DNA of 64,000 bases from Rikenellaceae bacterium. Its GTDB lineage: Bacteria; Bacteroidota; Bacteroidia; Bacteroidales; Rikenellaceae. Numbering within the stretch: position 1 is the first letter of the stretch; the number at the start of each line of letters is the position of its first letter. The stretch spans positions 287,673 through 351,672 of the forward strand of contig WRDF01000001.1 in assembly GCA_009783565.1 (NCBI GenBank), read 5' to 3'. The translations under genes and the position numbers were made by a program. The notes under the pieces are model-generated. The model worked only from the letters and a program-made list of their open reading frames with translations. It had not been told where the DNA came from and did no database searches. This document shows positions 1 through 8,471 of the stretch, one piece after another.

Positions 1-501
1 TGCGATGTCGCATATCTCGACAAGCGCAGGGTCGGTCTTCGCGCCCGCGCCCATGCTACTGACCAGCGGCAACCCGCGATCCAGCGCGCCTTTTATCAGC
101 GCGACTTTCGGCGAGAGAGTGTCTATGGCATCGACAACGTAATCGAACCGCGCGCTGTCGAGCAGCAGGTCGGTTTCCTCATCGCGGATGTAGCGCGTCA
201 CTGCCATAAGTTCCAATTCGGAATTTATATCGCGCAGCCGTTCGGCCAATACCTCCGATTTTTCGCGCCCGACGGTCGAATGCAGCGCCACTAATTGGCG
301 ATTGATATTAGACGGCGAGACGCGGTCGGAATCGGCTATGGTCAGCCTCCCCACTCCCGCCCGACATATCATCTCGGCGGCATACGCCCCCACCCCGCCC
401 AGCCCCACGACCAGAACATGTGCGGCACGCAAGCGCGCAAGTTTTTCATCGCCGAAGAGTAACTCCGTGCGTTCGAGCCATGCGGGTGTTCCTTTATTCA
501 T
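1..501 (-). CDS. tcdA: tRNA threonylcarbamoyladenosine dehydratase (TcdA), 3' end outside window
   Basis: This is an E1-like (ThiF/MoeB/HesA) protein that cyclises tRNA t6A37 to ct6A using ATP. I translated 167 residues from the ATG at 499-501; the reading frame runs off the left edge. The start MNKGTPAWLERTELLFG is typical of TcdA. It is followed by the Rossmann nucleotide loop VGLGGVGAYAAEM (about residues 36-48), then DSDRVSPSNINRQ with the arginine that contacts ATP, and VVDAIDTLSPK. The tatD stop lies only 10 bp upstream, so the two genes are probably cotranscribed. The catalytic region and C-terminus are not visible. The family call is secure; TcdA rather than another E1-like enzyme rests on the N-terminal sequence. 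Confidence 0.88.
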   Translation of the reverse strand, partial: MNKGTPAWLERTELLFGDEKLARLRAAHVLVVGLGGVGAYAAEMICRAGVGRLTIADSDRVSPSNINRQLVALHSTVGREKSEVLAERLRDINSELELMAVTRYIRDEETDLLLDSARFDYVVDAIDTLSPKVALIKGALDRGLPLVSSMGAGAKTDPALVEICDIA

Positions 502-511
502 TTTTTAATCG

Positions 512-1156
512 TTAATTTATTTTGTCATTCCGAACGTGCATAGTACGGGATGACAATCTCGCGCCAAACAATTTTTCATAACTCCTCTCGATCGCCCCGA
601 TCAGCGCATCGAGCGGCATATCTTTTATATCTGCGATCTGACAGTATATGTCGGAAATTGGCGTCGGATCGTCGTCAGTCTCGGCAAAGAGGCGGTCGGG
701 CGGCGTGAGACGCAGCGACTGCACGGTTTTCGGCGAGTGCAGCGACCGCACGCCGAACGAGAGGTAATATCCGTCGCGAGTGAGCAGCGCAGCAGTCTGC
801 CGAGGGCTGCCGATATAGCCGTGAAAAATAACCGCAGCAAGCGTATATTCGCTCAGTATCGGGAGCATATCGCCCCATGCGCGCGCACAATGTATGACCA
901 CCGGCAGTGCGCGCCGCCCGGCCACAGCAAGCTGTGCGCGCAACACGGTTTGCTGGCGTGTGCGGTCTGCCATATCGCGGGCACGTGCGTAATCAAGCCC
1001 CACTTCTCCGATCGCGGCGACAGGCGCATGGGAGAGATATTCCAATTCCTTCGCCAAATCGACGTCCGCCGCATCCCAGGGGTGCACACCCGCACTCGGA
1101 GGCGAAATCGTGCCGTCGTGGTAGATTTTATGTGTATGGATGTCTATGAACTGCAA
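512..1156 (-). CDS. TatD-family metal-dependent DNase/hydrolase, short form
   Basis: This is a TIM-barrel amidohydrolase of the TatD family, about 214 residues and shorter than the usual 250-265. The N-terminal metal motif FIDIHTH is present, as are AIGEVGLDYAR (metal-binding glutamate), VVIHCARAW, VIFHGYIGS and the late LFAETDDDP. The frame is open further upstream to 1318, but that would run into hydE. I therefore place the start at the TTG at 1156, just before FIDIHTH; no ATG is available there. A TATCTTTG -7 box lies upstream on the same strand (1190-1197). The last codons (SSRTMHVRNDKIN) are read from a dispersed GTCATTCCG-type repeat, so the C-terminus is probably not the ancestral one. 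It forms a likely operon with tcdA downstream. Confidence 0.85.
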   Translation of the reverse strand: MQFIDIHTHKIYHDGTISPPSAGVHPWDAADVDLAKELEYLSHAPVAAIGEVGLDYARARDMADRTRQQTVLRAQLAVAGRRALPVVIHCARAWGDMLPILSEYTLAAVIFHGYIGSPRQTAALLTRDGYYLSFGVRSLHSPKTVQSLRLTPPDRLFAETDDDPTPISDIYCQIADIKDMPLDALIGAIERSYEKLFGARLSSRTMHVRNDKIN

Positions 1157-1163
1157 AATTATA

Positions 1164-1171
1164 TAACTTTG
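1164..1171 (+). promoter_or_regulatory. Candidate Bacteroidota -7 box for hydE (TAACTTTG)
   Basis: TAACTTTG matches the TAnnTTTG -7 consensus of the Bacteroidota major sigma factor and lies about 40 bp before the hydE ATG. No good TTTG -33 element is visible at the right spacing, so support is moderate. Confidence 0.45.
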
Positions 1172-1189
1172 AAGTTTGTTTACATGATC

Positions 1190-1197
1190 CAAAGATA
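1190..1197 (-). promoter_or_regulatory. Candidate -7 box for tatD-tcdA (TATCTTTG)
   Basis: On the minus strand this reads TATCTTTG, a match to TAnnTTTG, 34 bp upstream of the proposed TTG start of tatD. Together with the plus-strand box at 1164 it makes a compact divergent promoter region between tatD and hydE. Confidence 0.45.
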
Positions 1198-1211
1198 GAA
1201 ATATTCGGTGA

Positions 1212-2213
1212 ATGAACCTTTCGCGAGACGAAATAATCGACCTTTTAAACAGTGAAGGCGAAGCTGCGGCACGGCTCTTCGAACGCGCGGCAGCGGTGCG
1301 CGACAAGACGATCGGCAACGGTATTTATCTGCGCGGCCTTATCGAATATTCGAACCTATGCGTCAAGAATTGCCTCTATTGCGGCATCCGCCGCGACGCG
1401 GAGTGCGAACGATATACGCTCACGCGCGGGCAGGTTCTGGCGGCAGCCGAACATGCGTGGCGCGAACGGTTCGGGTCGGTCGTACTGCAAGGCGGCGAAA
1501 ACCGCTTGTCAGCGTATATCGCTGACATAGAGCGGCTTGTGAAAGACATAAAAACTCTGTCGCGTGGCGAGCTTGGCATTACGCTTTCGCTCGGCGAACA
1601 GAGCTTAGACACCTATCGGCGATGGTTCGCGGCCGGTGCGCATCGTTATCTGCTGCGCATCGAGACGTCGAACCGCGCACTCTTCGAGCGGATTCATCCG
1701 GCGGAAGACGGGGAGTTTGATACGAGATTGCAGGCATTGCACGACCTGCGTGCGGCGGGCTATCAGGTCGGCACGGGCGTGATGATCGGGCTGCCCGGCC
1801 AGACCGTCGAAGACCTGGCCGACGACCTGCTTTTTATGCGCGCGCTCGATATCGACATGTGCGGCATGGGGCCGTATATCCCAAGCGCGGGAACGCCGCT
1901 CGCCGCGCAGGCTGTGTGGCCGGCCGAGCGGCGCATGAACCTGACGCTCAACATGATAGCGGTGTTACGGCTGTTGATGCCCGATATAAATATTGCGGCG
2001 ACTACGGCGTTGCAGGCGATAGTTCCCGACGGGCGATTGCGCGCTGTGGCGGCGGGGGCGAATGTCATTATGCCCAACCTCACGCCCGATGCGCTGAGGA
2101 AGAATTATTCGCTGTATGACAATAAGCCGCTGTCTTTCGACACAAAGATCTTGGAGGCTAACATCCGCTACGGGGAATGGGGAGATTCGAAACACTTTTT
2201 CAAAAATGACTAA
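1212..2213 (+). CDS. hydE: [FeFe]-hydrogenase H-cluster radical SAM maturase HydE
   Basis: This radical SAM enzyme helps build the organic part of the H-cluster of [FeFe] hydrogenases, working with HydF and HydG. At 333 residues it is near the usual length of about 350. The [4Fe-4S]/SAM cysteines are C50, C54 and C57 (CVKNCLYC), within the HydE-typical context GIYLRGLIEYSNLCVKNC. Also visible are VLQGGE, the substrate-pocket segment YLLRIETSNRALF, and GTGVMIGLPGQT. The biotin synthase/PylB relatives share the fold, but the sequence around the cluster fits HydE best. No hydrogenase, hydF or hydG is in the window. The stop overlaps the nqrA start by 8 bp, so the gene is translationally coupled to the Na+-NQR operon. 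Confidence 0.88.
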   Translation: MNLSRDEIIDLLNSEGEAAARLFERAAAVRDKTIGNGIYLRGLIEYSNLCVKNCLYCGIRRDAECERYTLTRGQVLAAAEHAWRERFGSVVLQGGENRLSAYIADIERLVKDIKTLSRGELGITLSLGEQSLDTYRRWFAAGAHRYLLRIETSNRALFERIHPAEDGEFDTRLQALHDLRAAGYQVGTGVMIGLPGQTVEDLADDLLFMRALDIDMCGMGPYIPSAGTPLAAQAVWPAERRMNLTLNMIAVLRLLMPDINIAATTALQAIVPDGRLRAVAAGANVIMPNLTPDALRKNYSLYDNKPLSFDTKILEANIRYGEWGDSKHFFKND

Positions 2214-3570
2214 GACAATAAAACTGCGCAAAGGGCTGGATATCAAGCTGAAAGGAGAGGCGGAGAAGTATATAACGCGTCTGCCGCGCTCTACGGTTTA
2301 CGGCATTGCGCCCGCGGGTTTTCCGGGTATTTCGCCGAAACTGCTTGTGCAGGCGGGCGAAAATGTCGAGGCGGGAACGCCGCTGTTTTTCGATAAGCGT
2401 CGGCCTGAGATCGTCGTCACATCGCCCGTGAGCGGGGTTGTGGAAGCGGTGGAGAGAGGCGACAAGCGTGCGGTGCTGAACGTCGTGGTGCGCGCCGACG
2501 AGGTGCAACGCCACCGCAAGTTCGACATTCCTGCACGCCTCACGCGCGAGGCGACGATAGAACTACTGCTGGCAAGCGGCCTGTGGCCGTGCATTATCCA
2601 GCGTCCGTACGGAATTGTCGCCACACCTGCCGACATGCCGAAAGCCGTTTTCGTTTCGGGATTCGATTCTGCGCCGCTCGCACCCGACCTGAATTTCGCG
2701 CTCGAAGCAGAATTCGTGAACCTGAAACGGGGATTCGAAGTTCTTCGCACTCTCGCGGCGGGACGACCGGTACATCTGAGCCTTAGCGCAACGTCGGAGG
2801 GCGTTCTCGACGCTGTGGGCGACGAGGAAGGCATCGTAAAACATACGTTCGCGGGGCCGCATCCGGCAGGCAACGTTGGAGTACAGATAAGTCACATCGA
2901 CCCCGTGAATAAAGGTGACCGTGTATGGACAGCCGACTTGTGGAATGTCGCGCTCATCGGTCGGTTTTTCAACACGGGGCGGCTCGATATGACCAAAATC
3001 TACGCCGTTGCAGGGTCGGGCGTAGGGCGCACGGGATACGTCGAAGCGTCGGTCGGAACGCCCATTGCCGACCTTGTACGTGCCACAGGTTCGCGCGCGG
3101 CAGGGGATGAGCGACTGCGTTTCATAAGCGGTAACGCACTGAGCGGCAGGCGCGTAGGCGAAGACGGATACATCGGGTTCTACGCCAATATGCTCACCGT
3201 GCTGCCCGAAGGCGACCGCTATGAGCTGTTGGGCTGGGCGCGGCCGGGCCTCAACAAATTCTCGGTCTCGCGCACATATCTCTCGTGGCTGCGGCCGGGC
3301 AAAAAGTACGTAATCGACACAAATCTACGCGGCGGCCAGCGTCCGTTCATCGTCACGGGGCTGTTCGAGCGTTACATGCCGATGGACATCTACCCGATGC
3401 AACTGCTCAAAGCTATTTTGGCGCAGGACATAGATAAGATGGAAGCGCTGGGCATTTACGAGGTCTTGCCGGAGGACTTGGCCCTGTGCGAATTTGCCGA
3501 CCCGTCTAAGAATGACATACAGCAGATCGTGCAGGACGGCATCGATTTGATGGTCAAGGAAGTAGGGTGA
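2206..3570 (+). CDS. nqrA: Na+-translocating NADH:quinone oxidoreductase subunit A
   Basis: NqrA is the peripheral ubiquinone-associated subunit of Na+-NQR, with no cofactor motif of its own. The ATG at 2206 gives MTKTIKLRKGLDIKLKG, the standard N-terminus, and a 454-residue protein of normal length. Upstream in-frame codons lie inside hydE and are not used. Recognisable segments are FPGISPKLLVQAGENVEAG (a barrel-sandwich-like fold near residues 40-60), WPCIIQRPYG and RFFNTGRLDMTKIYAVAGSG. It is the first nqr gene; a 161-bp gap holding a dispersed repeat separates it from nqrB, unlike the tight overlaps later in the operon. Confidence 0.95.
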   Translation: MTKTIKLRKGLDIKLKGEAEKYITRLPRSTVYGIAPAGFPGISPKLLVQAGENVEAGTPLFFDKRRPEIVVTSPVSGVVEAVERGDKRAVLNVVVRADEVQRHRKFDIPARLTREATIELLLASGLWPCIIQRPYGIVATPADMPKAVFVSGFDSAPLAPDLNFALEAEFVNLKRGFEVLRTLAAGRPVHLSLSATSEGVLDAVGDEEGIVKHTFAGPHPAGNVGVQISHIDPVNKGDRVWTADLWNVALIGRFFNTGRLDMTKIYAVAGSGVGRTGYVEASVGTPIADLVRATGSRAAGDERLRFISGNALSGRRVGEDGYIGFYANMLTVLPEGDRYELLGWARPGLNKFSVSRTYLSWLRPGKKYVIDTNLRGGQRPFIVTGLFERYMPMDIYPMQLLKAILAQDIDKMEALGIYEVLPEDLALCEFADPSKNDIQQIVQDGIDLMVKEVG

Positions 3571-3581
3571 CACACACGCGC

Positions 3582-3699
3582 GTAATTGCGAGGGTCGGGA
3601 AGCCCGAAGCAATCCAGAAAGACAACAAACTGGATTGCTTCGCCTTTCAGGCTCACAATGACGAACAACATGAGATTGCGGGTCAAGCCCGCAATGACA
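3582..3699. repeat. Dispersed palindromic repeat, family A, copy 1
   Basis: The gap between nqrA and nqrB is filled by a REP-like element: an inner inverted repeat with arms GAAGCAATCCAG and CTGGATTGCTTC, outer arms of the ATTGCGAG/CAATGAC type, then a second small palindrome (GATTGCGGGTCAAGCCCGCAATGAC). Related copies occur at 50172, 52599, 53654, 55028 and 60121. Confidence 0.8.
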
Positions 3700-3731
3700 A
3701 ATAATTAAAATACACGCTATTATTATATATA

Positions 3732-4982
3732 ATGAGCAGATTAAGAAAGCTGGTCGACAGGTTTAAGCCGCACTTCGAGAAGGGCGGGCGTTTCGGGATC
3801 TTCCGCTCGACGTTCGATGCGTTCGAAACGTTCCTGTTCGTGCCGAATAAGGTGACAACCAAAGGGGCGCACATTCGCGATGCACACGATACCAAGCGCA
3901 TGATGAGCATGGTGGTGCTGGCGTTGATGCCTGCACTGCTGTTCGGGTTCTACAACACGGGGCTGCAACACTACCGTGCGTTCGGCGTTACGGAGGCGAC
4001 GGCGTTAGACTGGACGGGCATCTGGATGTGTCTTAAATTCGGATTCCTGAAAATCCTGCCTGTTATCGTCGTATCGTATGGCGTGGGCCTGGCCATCGAG
4101 TTCGTCTCGGCACAGTTGCGCGGACACGAAGTGAACGAGGGTTTTCTGGTGACGGGAATGCTGATACCGATGATCCTGCCGCCGAACGTGCCGCTGTGGA
4201 TCGTGGCGCTTGCGACGGCATTCGGGGTGATATTCGGCAAGGAGATCTTTGGCGGCACGGGGATGAATATTTTCAACCCTGCGCTGTTGGCGCGCGCGTT
4301 CGTATTTTTCAGTTATACGTCATATATGTCGGGCGACCGCGCGAACGTTGCGGGACTGATGCGTGCGGACGGCGTGGACGGATTTTCGGGTGCGACGCCG
4401 CTTACGAGCATTGCCGACGGGATGGTCGAAGGCAGCCCGACGCTTGACTTCAACGGCACGGGCGTATGGGACTGGATAGTGGGCACGCATCCGGGAGCAC
4501 TGGGCGAAACGTCAATGATAGCCATAATGATGGGCGCGGCTATTCTGCTCGTGACGGGCGTGGCAAGTTGGCGCATTATGCTGAGCGTCTTTGTCGGCGG
4601 ATTGGGTATGGGGCTGATCTTCAACCTGTTGTTCATGCTCACGGGGAGCAATATTTACATGGCGATGCCTGCGTATTATCACCTGCTGCTGGGCGGTTTT
4701 GCGTTCGGGGCGGTATTCATGGCGACCGACCCCGTTACGGCGGCGCAAACCGACACGGGCAAATGGATATACGGGCTGGCGATAGGGGTGATGGCCGTGC
4801 TGATCCGTGTGGTGAATCCGGGCTATCCGGAGGGCATCATGCTCGCGATACTCTTTATGAACGCGATGGCCCCGCTGGTGGATCACTACGTGGTGGAGGC
4901 GAACGTGCGGCGGAGAAGGCGGCGGCTCATAGCAGCTAATATGGCGGCAGGGGCGACCAACATTAAACATGCAGGGCGATGA
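3732..4982 (+). CDS. nqrB: Na+-NQR subunit B (covalent FMN, membrane)
   Basis: NqrB is the integral membrane subunit that carries a covalent FMN and takes part in sodium translocation. At 416 residues it has normal length. The flavinylation motif SGAT is at about residues 219-222 (GFSGATPLTS), with T222 as the expected FMN attachment site. Multiple hydrophobic segments include VVLALMPALLFGFY and ILPVIVVSYGVGLAIEF. The conserved GGTGMNIFNPALLARAF and FMATDPVTAAQT match the family. Its stop overlaps the nqrC start (ATGA at 4979). The region just upstream is AT-rich without a clear TAnnTTTG box. Confidence 0.95.
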   Translation: MSRLRKLVDRFKPHFEKGGRFGIFRSTFDAFETFLFVPNKVTTKGAHIRDAHDTKRMMSMVVLALMPALLFGFYNTGLQHYRAFGVTEATALDWTGIWMCLKFGFLKILPVIVVSYGVGLAIEFVSAQLRGHEVNEGFLVTGMLIPMILPPNVPLWIVALATAFGVIFGKEIFGGTGMNIFNPALLARAFVFFSYTSYMSGDRANVAGLMRADGVDGFSGATPLTSIADGMVEGSPTLDFNGTGVWDWIVGTHPGALGETSMIAIMMGAAILLVTGVASWRIMLSVFVGGLGMGLIFNLLFMLTGSNIYMAMPAYYHLLLGGFAFGAVFMATDPVTAAQTDTGKWIYGLAIGVMAVLIRVVNPGYPEGIMLAILFMNAMAPLVDHYVVEANVRRRRRRLIAANMAAGATNIKHAGR

Positions 4983-5701
4983 ACCGGAACAGTAATACGT
5001 ATATCGTGGTCTACGCGACGGCGATGGTTGTCATCGTGGCGCTCGCGCTGTCGTTCGCGTCGCTCGCGCTTAGAGACCGGCAGCAGGCGAACATCGAGAA
5101 CGAGATGAAGCGGGCTATTCTGCGAAGCATCGGCATAGAGGCACAGGGCGGAATGGCAGCCGTCGATGCACTGTATGCCCGATACATCGTCGGCAGTTTT
5201 GCGGTCGATGCGCGCGGCGAGGTGGTTGAGGGCGCGAACGCTTTCGAATTGCTGGCCAATCTGCGTGCCGTTTACGCTCTGCCACCGGACGAACGCGAGC
5301 TGCCGGTTTTCGTAAGCCGCGACGGGCAGGGTGTGGAACGTTACATTATTCCGCTGTGGGGCAGCGGTCTGTGGGGGCCGATATGGGGCTATCTTGCGTT
5401 GGAAAGCGACTGGAAGACCGTCTCAGGAGCAGTGTTCTACCATCAGGGCGAGACCCCCGGACTGGGCGCAGAGATCGCCGAGTCGTGGTTCGGCGACCGC
5501 TTTGCAGGCAAGACGATCTTCCGTGACGGACAGTTCGTCTCGGTATCGGTCGAAAAGCGACGCGGGACAGAACCGCCCGGACCGCACAGCGTGGACGCGA
5601 TCACCGGCGGCACGATAACGGCCTTTGCCGTAGGACGCATGATACGCGAGAGTTTGCAGGGATATTTGCCATTTATCCAATTACAAAAAGAAAATGAATA
5701 G
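4979..5701 (+). CDS. nqrC: Na+-NQR subunit C (covalent FMN)
   Basis: NqrC has one N-terminal membrane helix (about residues 8-30) and a soluble FMN-binding domain facing the periplasm. At 240 residues it is of family length. The FMN attachment motif, usually SGAT, reads TGGT here (DAITGGTITA, T212 the expected acceptor), a mild departure that keeps the essential threonine. GETPGLGAEI and YIIPLWGSGLWGPIWGYLA are strongly conserved family segments. The gene overlaps nqrB by 4 bp and nqrD by 8 bp. The ApbE flavin transferase that modifies it is not in the window. Confidence 0.95.
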   Translation: MNRNSNTYIVVYATAMVVIVALALSFASLALRDRQQANIENEMKRAILRSIGIEAQGGMAAVDALYARYIVGSFAVDARGEVVEGANAFELLANLRAVYALPPDERELPVFVSRDGQGVERYIIPLWGSGLWGPIWGYLALESDWKTVSGAVFYHQGETPGLGAEIAESWFGDRFAGKTIFRDGQFVSVSVEKRRGTEPPGPHSVDAITGGTITAFAVGRMIRESLQGYLPFIQLQKENE

Positions 5702-6338
5702 AGAACGTGAGCCGATATTTTCGGCGAAAAATATGCGACTGCTGTTAGGCCCGCTCAACCGCGACAACCCCGTCGCGGTGCAGATATTGGGCATCTGCTC
5801 GGTGCTGGCGGTGACGGCGAAGCTGAGGCCGGCATTCGTTATGGCCGTGTCGGTGGTTGCCGTGGCGGCGCTGGCCAGCCTGATAATGTCGGCGCTGCGC
5901 AAGACCATCCCCTCGCGCATACGCATCATAGTGCAACTTGTGGTGATCGCTTTTCTGGTCATTATCGTAGACCAGATTCTGAAAGCCTATGTCTATGAGG
6001 TGAGCAAGCAACTCTCCGTGTTCGTGGGGCTTATCATCACGAACTGCATTATCATGGGGCGCGTGGAGGCGTTCGCGCTCGGCAACAAGCCATGGCCGTC
6101 GCTGCTCGATGGTCTTGGCAACGGACTGGGCTACGGGGTGATTCTCATCGTGGTAGGCTTCTTTCGCGAGTTGCTTGGCGCGGGCGAGCTATGGGGGCGA
6201 CAGGTGATTCCCGATTCATTCTATGAGGCGGGTTATATGAACAACGGCCTGATGCTGCTGCCGCCGATGGCGCTCATTATCGTCGGCGTGATAATCTGGA
6301 TACAACGGAGTTTTAATAAGGACGTAGTGGATAAATAA
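5694..6338 (+). CDS. nqrD: Na+-NQR subunit D
   Basis: NqrD is one of the paired six-helix membrane subunits (NqrD/NqrE) related to RnfE/RnfA that form the membrane path around a 2Fe-2S centre. It has 214 residues. The start MNREREPIFSAKN leads into PLNRDNPVAVQILGICSVLAVT. The first half-repeat cysteine (ILGICS) and the second (IITNCIIMGR) are both present, as expected for the shared iron-sulfur site. It overlaps nqrC by 8 bp. A MITE-like element separates it from nqrE. Confidence 0.94.
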   Translation: MNREREPIFSAKNMRLLLGPLNRDNPVAVQILGICSVLAVTAKLRPAFVMAVSVVAVAALASLIMSALRKTIPSRIRIIVQLVVIAFLVIIVDQILKAYVYEVSKQLSVFVGLIITNCIIMGRVEAFALGNKPWPSLLDGLGNGLGYGVILIVVGFFRELLGAGELWGRQVIPDSFYEAGYMNNGLMLLPPMALIIVGVIIWIQRSFNKDVVDK

Positions 6339-6339
6339 T

Positions 6340-6463
6340 GGCAACTCCTAAAATCCCCAAAATACTGCGTTACGCTCCCTCGCCGACATCCTCATTTACT
6401 ATCAGTAAACTGCGGTGTCGGCTCGGTTGCAAGCCTTGTCTTTCGGGTTTTTTAGAAGTTCCC
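6340..6463. mobile_element. MITE-like element, family C, copy 1
   Basis: This 124-bp non-coding unit between nqrD and nqrE has terminal inverted repeats: the left end is GGCAACTCCTAAAATCCC and the right end is the near-complement of GGGAACTTCTAAAAAACCC. Inside, GTCGGC and GCCGAC arms flank TTTACTATCAGTAAA, giving a long imperfect hairpin. A second copy lies inverted at 61283-61422. No coding capacity is seen, so it is probably a non-autonomous element. Confidence 0.7.
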
Positions 6464-6476
6464 TGATAAACCTTGT

Positions 6477-7094
6477 ATGGAAAACATTTTCAACATATTC
6501 ATAAAGTCGATTTTTGTCGACAATATGGTTTTCGCCTACTTCTTCGGCATGTGCAGCTACATTGCAGTGAGCAAGAGCGTGAAAACCGCGATGGGGCTGG
6601 GCGTCACAGTGACCTTCGTGATGGTGACGACGGTATCTCTGAACTGGCTGCTGACAAGGTATCTATTGAATCCGGGCGCGCTGGCGTGGATGGGCGGGGA
6701 ATTTGCGGCTGTGGATCTGAGCTTTCTGAGCTTCATCGTCTTTATCGCCGTTATGGCGTCGTTTGTCCAGATAGCGGAGATGGCGGTGGAGAAATTCTCG
6801 CCTGCACTCTACAATTCGCTGGGCATATTCCTGCCGCTGATAGCCGTGCATTGCGCAATTATGGGCGGCTCGCTGTTCATGCAGGAACGCGCTTATGAGA
6901 ATATCGGCGAGGCGGCGACGTTCGCTTTCGGTTCGGGCATAGGATGGTGGCTGGCGATCATAATGATGGCAGCGATCAGGGAGAAATTGAAGTATTCGAA
7001 CATACCGCGCCCACTGCGCGGGGCGGGTATCACGTTCATAATCACGGGATTGGCGGGAATGGCATTCATGTCGTTCCTCGGAATTCAAATGTAG
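6477..7094 (+). CDS. nqrE: Na+-NQR subunit E
   Basis: NqrE is the partner membrane subunit of NqrD, with six predicted helices over 205 residues. The start MENIFNIFIKSIFVDNMVFAYFFGMCSYIAVSK is diagnostic (first conserved cysteine in GMCSYIAVS). The second cysteine lies in PLIAVHCAIMGGSLFM. GSGIGWWLAIIMMAAIREKL is also typical. The ATG at 6477 sits 13 bp after the family C element, so the element has inserted between two essential operon genes without interrupting either. Confidence 0.95.
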   Translation: MENIFNIFIKSIFVDNMVFAYFFGMCSYIAVSKSVKTAMGLGVTVTFVMVTTVSLNWLLTRYLLNPGALAWMGGEFAAVDLSFLSFIVFIAVMASFVQIAEMAVEKFSPALYNSLGIFLPLIAVHCAIMGGSLFMQERAYENIGEAATFAFGSGIGWWLAIIMMAAIREKLKYSNIPRPLRGAGITFIITGLAGMAFMSFLGIQM

Positions 7095-7124
7095 TGCCTT
7101 GCGGCACTCGCATGAATTACTTTG
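7093..7124. repeat. Short palindromic repeat, family D, copy 1
   Basis: AGTGCCTTGCGGCACT followed by CGCATGAATTACTTTG begins on the nqrE stop codon. The same unit with few changes recurs at 28484-28514, upstream of asnS. The first 16 bases form a 6-bp stem with a TTGC loop. Confidence 0.6.
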
Positions 7125-7149
7125 TTTATACAAAAGCAGAAAAATAAGG

Positions 7150-8400
7150 ATGCAAACACTGACGATAATAATTGCAATCGTGGCGTTCACGGTCATTGTG
7201 CTGGGATTGGTAGCGTTGTTGCTCTATGCCAAATCGAAGTTGACGACATCGGGCACGGTCACCATCGACATCAACGGCGGCGAACGCATGGTGGAGGCCG
7301 AGGGCGGCAGCACGCTCGTCAGCACGCTGGCCGACAGCGGCGGAATATACCTGCCTGCGGCATGTGGCGGCAAGGGAGCGTGCGGCTTGTGTAAATGTCA
7401 GGTATTCAGCGGCGGGGGCGAAATTCTGGAAACCGAAAAGCCGTTTTTCTCGCGCAAGGAGCAGATGGATAGCTGGCGCTTGGGGTGTCAGGTCAAGGTG
7501 AAGGAGAACATGACGGTCGGCGTGCCGGAGGAAATTCTCGGCGTTCGGAAATGGGAATGCGAAGTGATTTCTAACCACAATGTGGCGACGTATATCAAAG
7601 AATTCGTCGTGCGGCTGCCCGTCGGCGAGGAGATGGCATTCCGTTCGGGCGGTTATGTACAGATCGACGTGCCGAAGTATGCGGGACTGCGGTTCGACAG
7701 TTTCGAAATCGAAGAGGAGTACCGCGACGAATGGGACGCGACAAAAATGTGGGGGCTGGTGGCGCGTAACCCAGAACCGACGTTCCGCGCCTATTCGATG
7801 GCGAACCATCCGGCGGAAGGGAGCATCGTGATGCTGAATATCCGGATAGCCACACCACCGTGGGAAAGAACGTCGGGCACGTTCAAACGCGTGAACCCGG
7901 GTATCTGCTCGTCGTATATCTTCGGGCTGACGTCGGGCGACAAGGTTACGATTTCCGGTCCTTACGGCGAATTCTTTCTCCGCGAAACGCCCAGCGAGAA
8001 GATGTTTATCGGCGGCGGCGCAGGCATGGCCCCGATGCGTTCGCACATTTTCCATCTGTTCCACACCGAGCGCACCTCGCTGCCCGTAACATTCTGGTAT
8101 GGGGCGCGCTCTCTGCGCGAGGTTTTTTATCAGGACGAGTTTGAGACGATAGAGCGCGAATTCCCTAATTTCCGGTTCGGCCTCGCCCTATCCGAACCTA
8201 AAAAAGAAGACCGGTGGAAAGGCATGACCGGGTTTATCCATAACGTGATTTACGAAAATTACCTGAAAGACCATCCCGCGCCTGAGGATATCGAGTACTA
8301 CCTGTGCGGCCCTCCGATGATGATCGCGGCGGTTCTCGGAATGCTTGACAATCTCGGTGTGCCGTCCGAAAACATTATGTTCGACGATTTCGGGAATTAA
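7150..8400 (+). CDS. nqrF: Na+-NQR subunit F, NADH dehydrogenase with 2Fe-2S and FAD
   Basis: NqrF takes electrons from NADH through FAD to a 2Fe-2S centre. The ATG at 7150 gives MQTLTIIIAIVAFTVIVLG, a single N-terminal membrane anchor; an upstream in-frame ATG at 7099 lies in the family D repeat and is unlikely to be used. At 416 residues it is of normal length. The ferredoxin domain has C72, C78, C81 and C113 (ACGGKGACGLC and LGCQV). The FAD motif RAYSMAN is at about 213-219, the NADH site is GGGAGMAPMRSH, and the C-terminus has YYLCGPPMMIAAV and ends in FDDFGN. It closes the nqr operon before a strong hairpin. Confidence 0.96.
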   Translation: MQTLTIIIAIVAFTVIVLGLVALLLYAKSKLTTSGTVTIDINGGERMVEAEGGSTLVSTLADSGGIYLPAACGGKGACGLCKCQVFSGGGEILETEKPFFSRKEQMDSWRLGCQVKVKENMTVGVPEEILGVRKWECEVISNHNVATYIKEFVVRLPVGEEMAFRSGGYVQIDVPKYAGLRFDSFEIEEEYRDEWDATKMWGLVARNPEPTFRAYSMANHPAEGSIVMLNIRIATPPWERTSGTFKRVNPGICSSYIFGLTSGDKVTISGPYGEFFLRETPSEKMFIGGGAGMAPMRSHIFHLFHTERTSLPVTFWYGARSLREVFYQDEFETIEREFPNFRFGLALSEPKKEDRWKGMTGFIHNVIYENYLKDHPAPEDIEYYLCGPPMMIAAVLGMLDNLGVPSENIMFDDFGN

Positions 8401-8414
8401 ATCACCATAGCGAC

Positions 8415-8453
8415 TGTCATTCCGAGCGCACTGTAAGCGCGCTCGGAATGACA
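8415..8453. terminator. Hairpin after nqrF made of a GTCATTCCG-type repeat
   Basis: A perfect 15-bp stem with arms TGTCATTCCGAGCGC and GCGCTCGGAATGACA and a 9-nt loop begins 14 bp after the nqrF stop. There is no clear T-tract, so it may stop or stabilise the nqr transcript rather than act as a classic intrinsic terminator. Confidence 0.6.
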
Positions 8454-8471
8454 TTATTAGAAAATTAGATT

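Noticed and set aside
3582..3699. CRISPR array
   Set aside because: The intergenic repeats are palindromic, irregularly spaced and dispersed; there are no regular spacers and no cas genes in the window.
2206..8400. Rnf complex
   Set aside because: Subunit order A-F, the SGAT/TGGT flavin sites and the NqrF FAD/NADH domains show Na+-NQR; there is no RnfB or RnfC.
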